Shown here in pieces: positions 59,901 through 64,000 of a DNA stretch of 64,000 bases. The position numbers and the translations under genes were made by a program. The stretch spans positions 7,831,230 to 7,895,229 of the forward strand of contig NC_034412.1 of NCBI RefSeq assembly GCF_002078875.1, written 5' to 3'. Each line of letters starts with the position of its first letter. Within the stretch, counting starts at the first letter, position 1. The stretch comes from Numida meleagris. Taxonomy: Eukaryota > Chordata > Aves > Galliformes > Numididae. The notes beneath the pieces were generated by a model. That model worked only from the letters and a program-made list of their open reading frames with translations. It searched no databases and was not told where the DNA came from.

Positions 59901-62900
59901 TTCTTAACCTGGTGCTGTGTGTATTCCCGTGTTTTATGTAGTTCAGTTACATTCTTGACCTTAAATTAGTCTTGCATGAGGCATATAAATAATTTTCCCC
60001 AACTCTAGATGTTACTAAATAGCATGACCTACTATCTGTCCCGAGCAGAGATAAGTACTGCTGGTCAAATGTAAATGTGCAGCTTGCCTGTGTCATTTAA
60101 CTTAGAAAGACTATAGTCTTGGGGAAGTCTCACTGCTAATTAAACTTTTGGGGAGTGTTTTGCAGCCCCTTTGTTTGACTTTTCTTATCTGATTTGAATC
60201 CTGAAGCTAGGCCTGAAGGAAGAACTCTCTGTAGCTCTCTGTTTTGGGATTTGTTATGGCCAGTGACTTTTTTTGTAGCTCTCAGAGGGCACTTCAACTG
60301 CCATAAGCTAGAAGCGGCTGGATGTTGCTCTTAGTAAGCTGTAGCAACTGGAACCTGTGCTTTCACACTTCTTGCACGTGTGTGTGGAGGGACTGGGAGT
60401 TGGTTCTTTTTTTCTTTTTTTTTTTTTGCTGTGGGCTTATAGTATTCCTTCTCCTCATACTTCATAACAAAAAGCAGATGAGTGCCTACTGTTCAGTCTC
60501 TGGTCTTGCTGCATTACAGAAAGCACTGCATGTAAGGCCAAAATTTTCTTTGGTTACCACAAGTGGGAGAGGATAATGGAATTCATCCCACCCATCTTTC
60601 AGGCAGGCTTAAACAAAGCTTTGAACTGCTATTATTCCAGCCAATCGGCAGCTCCTTTGTATTGAGATGGTTCTCTATCTGTTTTATTATTAAATCTGAA
60701 ATATTTGTTCGTCTCTGGCCTGCTTCAAACAAGCATGGAGGCTCCCAACATGTACGTAGGAGTCTTCTGTATTGGATCTGTTGCTCTGACATATATCATC
60801 CTTGGCCTAACCAAAAGGAAAAAAAAAAACCAACAATATTTTGTCTGGCTCTAACCTACGAATTTGATGTGTCACTGTCATAATGTTGCTGTCTTAGTGC
60901 CTGAGTGTTAACAACATGAGTATTCTTTGAGTTTTGACCCTGAAAATGAAGATGCATCTAGAGTGTGAAGCTGAATTGGAGCATAGAGGAAGAGGGGATA
61001 GACTGGAAAGCAGATGAAAGAATACTTGTTCTGAAGTTACATTTAAAACCTGGAATTACAGCAAATTCTAGCGTGGTTTAGAAATGGCCATAAATAAATA
61101 AATCTTCAAATTCCCTTTATTTTAAAATACTTTGCTGGCAATAATACTTGAAGTGAAGCCACGCAGAAAGATAGCCAGTTATCTCAGTCTTATATTAAAA
61201 TTGCCGGTTAAATTTGGCAGTTGGAAGAGCAAGTTTGCTTCAGATAGCTAAGCTTAATCTTTGAGTATAGCCTATAGACCAGAACAGATATTGTGAAGAA
61301 AATAAGCAGGAAATAACATTCCCAGATCCAACTACAAATAAGTAGACACCATCTTTCTGCTGCCTGTATTTAAATATTGATTTAGGTGGGGCTGTGTTGT
61401 GGCTCTTAAACTTTCTAACCTACTGTAAAACAGGTACTGGGGGTAGAGGGGGAGGGTTGTTCCTTTGTTCTCTGTGGCGTTCCTTTTGCTAACTAACAAC
61501 AGTTCTGTTCTTCCTAAAACTAAAAACTTTTTCTTTTGTTAACACTTATTCCCTCCCTGTAACTGTGATGGCCTATGACTCTTCTGGAGCTGTGTAGCTG
61601 TCTCACTATTCTTGTTTGGAAGCAAAGTGGAAGATGGGCCCTTCTTGGAAAATTAACAAGGGATCTAAGCTTGACCAGCATCTGCTTTGGATTTGGTTTA
61701 TTACTGGCTGTATGGACAGCCAACACACACAAGTGAGAAAATCCTGCAGCTTGGGAGAATTTCAGATCAGTGCAGGCATTTCTAATTAAATACTCCTCCT
61801 TAAACTGAAGCTATATAAGATATGAAATGGAAAGATACTGGAGTAGACAGACAGTTGAGCAGTACAGCTCTCCATACTATGTTTTCACTGTACTTTCTTT
61901 AGATATTTGAACTGACAGAAGTTCTACTAGCAAAAGGAAACCGTTTGATGTGCAGTGGACAGTAATGGGTGCCTGTAGCAGAAGCAATGGAAATACAATA
62001 TTTACGTAGACTTTGTGACATTGCTTATCTTTGTGTAGCATTTAAAATCTCTGATGGTGTGGTACCTACTTGGCAATTATGAGAACTTAAAAACATAATA
62101 ATAAAAACTTGCTCTGAAAGCTGGTTTCTCCACAGATGATTACTGAGTAATTGGGCACAGGCATTCAGACCAAAACAAGCTATGGAAGTGTGATTTTAAC
62201 TCTTCATAAAGAAACACTAGGTGATTTTAATTGGCTGTAATTGCAGTCAGTGAATCATGTAAGATAGGGGCTTATAAGCAAAGCAGTATCTTGCTGAACA
62301 TCACTACAAAGATCTGAGTGCCTTACTCTCTGAGCATAAAAATGATGCACTTGTTTTCACAAACACAGTCATCACATGACTGTTGTAATCAACGTGATGG
62401 CCACAGTCTGCTTACAGCGTGGCTTCGACTTCAACTTTAGGTTAAGGTACCTTTTCTTGAAATGTGCACAGTACTTAAGACTATTAAGCACGTGAAGTGG
62501 CAGTTCATGTATTTCCTGTATTTTTTTAATTGTCTTTCCTTTCTGTTATTTTTTTTTTTAAAGAAAACAACAGTCTGCGTGCATATGCTTTTGTGCTCCT
62601 TGTAGAATGAAAAGATTTTTCTTCATTAATCACAGGAAGTAGCAGCTCTGACCCTCTGTGGTACTAGTATTTATCAAAAGCCCTCACTCTTGTAGGCCAT
62701 ACCTGAGAATCTACATGAATTTGTTTTTTCTGTTTACTGAACAGGTCAGGGGTACGTAAATACAGTTCTGTGCAAGTGCTTTTGATATTTAAGCTCTGCC
62801 ATCTACACCCACGGGGAGGTAACACTATTAACAGCTGCAGCTAATGTGCCCTGCCTGTTTTCTGCTTACTTCTGCCTTAGTATGTAGGACCTGAAAGGAA

Positions 62901-64000
62901 TGTGCACCATTCTGCCATATCATTAAATACCAGTGCTGCAAGTGAGTTTACATAAATGCAGACTGCTGCTTAGTGTAGCATTGGAGCTCATCACTGCCAT
63001 CTACCAAAACACATGCGATGAGTTGTGGAATAGGTACCATTATGGTCTTTATAGGTACAGCCCATGTCTCAGAATTGTGATTTGCCTTCATAGAAATTAA
63101 GTATATACTTGATCAACATTCTTAGAAAATGAGGGCACGCATCCTCTGTTGCGTCACTGCAACAGACTCTGAAACTTTAATCACTGGCAACGCAAAGAAC
63201 CATCTATTTCCACCTAGTCTGCTGCACAAAAACACAGCTTCATGTTGGTGCTTGTGTATTTTATGCAAAATCCCTTGGACCAAAACATTCATATTTTGTA
63301 GGCTTCTATTTTGGAAAATAGAACTCCTGTCTAGCTTGTCTGGGGAAGACTCCGTTGGTTACAGCAGGTGAAAGCAACTGAAAACTGCATTGGTGTAGTC
63401 TGGTGCTTGAAAGGAATGGTCCTATGCATCTTGTGCTAACTGCACAGTAGCTGTTCTTGGAAACTGATTCTGCTGAAAACCACTTGAGAAGAAGGCAAAC
63501 CTTTGTCATGGTTTTATGATTTTTTTTTTTTTGTTATCGGTATTCCACATCATAACATCATGTAGTGCACTGGGAGTTAAAGAGTTAATGCTTCCGTTCC
63601 GTGGATCGTGGATAGTTCTGGGTATCTGGTTCTCAGAAGACAAGAACTACATTTCCCAGAGGACTGCTTGCTGTTCTGTTACTGTTTTCCGTTCAGAGGG
63701 AAAGATAAAAACTGTTTGCATATCATGAGATGTTCCCTTTTTTGCCCTTCTGCTCATCCCGGCAGCATCTCTCTCCCTAGTCGTCTTGCCTTCACCATTA
63801 GAGTAAGGCCTTTTGGTTTTTGGACACTCTCATTTTATTTGATTTATTAGCTTCTATTTTAATTATATTGGATTATATTGTGTTATTTTGCATTCTGATA
63901 TCTTATTTAGTAAATTAGTCTGTTTCTCCTCAGATCGTTGCTGCTGTTTTGTTTTTAGGCCCATCTCCTTACCCTTTTTCCCTTTCTCGGGGCATGGGTC
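56921..64000 (+). other. Probable first intron of a rightward-transcribed gene nested in MCF2L2 (B3GNT5 candidate)
   Basis: No coding exon is recognisable. The plus strand here looks richer in T than A, the reverse of the stretch left of the CpG island, as expected if germline transcription runs rightwards. B3GNT5 (a lactosylceramide beta-1,3-N-acetylglucosaminyltransferase) has non-coding 5' exons and one large coding exon and lies within MCF2L2 in mammals on the opposite strand. That coding exon is not in the window, so the name is inference only. Confidence 0.35.

Overview
This is vertebrate nuclear DNA and almost certainly avian. It is AT-rich, gene-poor and intron-dominated, and it carries several CR1 LINE 3' ends that finish in the ATTCTATGAT-type repeat typical of bird CR1. 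Apart from CR1 there are only faint tRNA-derived (MIR-like) SINE relics. No bacterial-type operons, CRISPR arrays, tRNA or rRNA genes were seen.

Positions 3501-40294, minus strand: the 3' part of one multi-exon gene. I could chain 19 exons in a single unbroken frame (1,882 nt, 626 complete residues plus stop). They encode a Dbl-homology (DH) domain, a pleckstrin-homology (PH) domain, a long Ser/Thr-rich linker and a C-terminal SH3-like domain. This is the DBL/DBS (MCF2) family of Rho guanine-nucleotide exchange factors. The sequence differs clearly from what I know of MCF2 and MCF2L, and one linker exon resembles the MCF2L2 tail, so MCF2L2 is the best name. The exons for the CRAL-TRIO and spectrin-like N-terminal half were not found and probably lie beyond 64,000.

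Positions 40295-about 55150: intronic or unassigned sequence with two CR1 3' ends (about 43.5 and 52.1 kb).

Positions about 55170-56920: a CpG island with GC boxes, a NotI site, an octamer motif and a minus-strand CCAAT plus TATAAA pair. To its right (about 57-64 kb) the plus strand looks T-rich, while to its left it looks A-rich. That suggests a second gene transcribed rightwards from the island. In mammals B3GNT5 is nested inside MCF2L2 in the opposite orientation, so the island may hold the B3GNT5 promoter and non-coding first exon, with the coding exon outside the window. This last step is inference.

The best leads are: retention of an SH3-like domain and long tail in a bird MCF2L2-like protein; three consecutive frame-neutral linker exons, two of which carry matching basic-F-S/T motifs; a GC-AG intron inside the DH domain; the CpG island with apparent promoter signals on the minus strand; and an unrecognised, once-interrupted coding-like segment at 30.1-30.6 kb.
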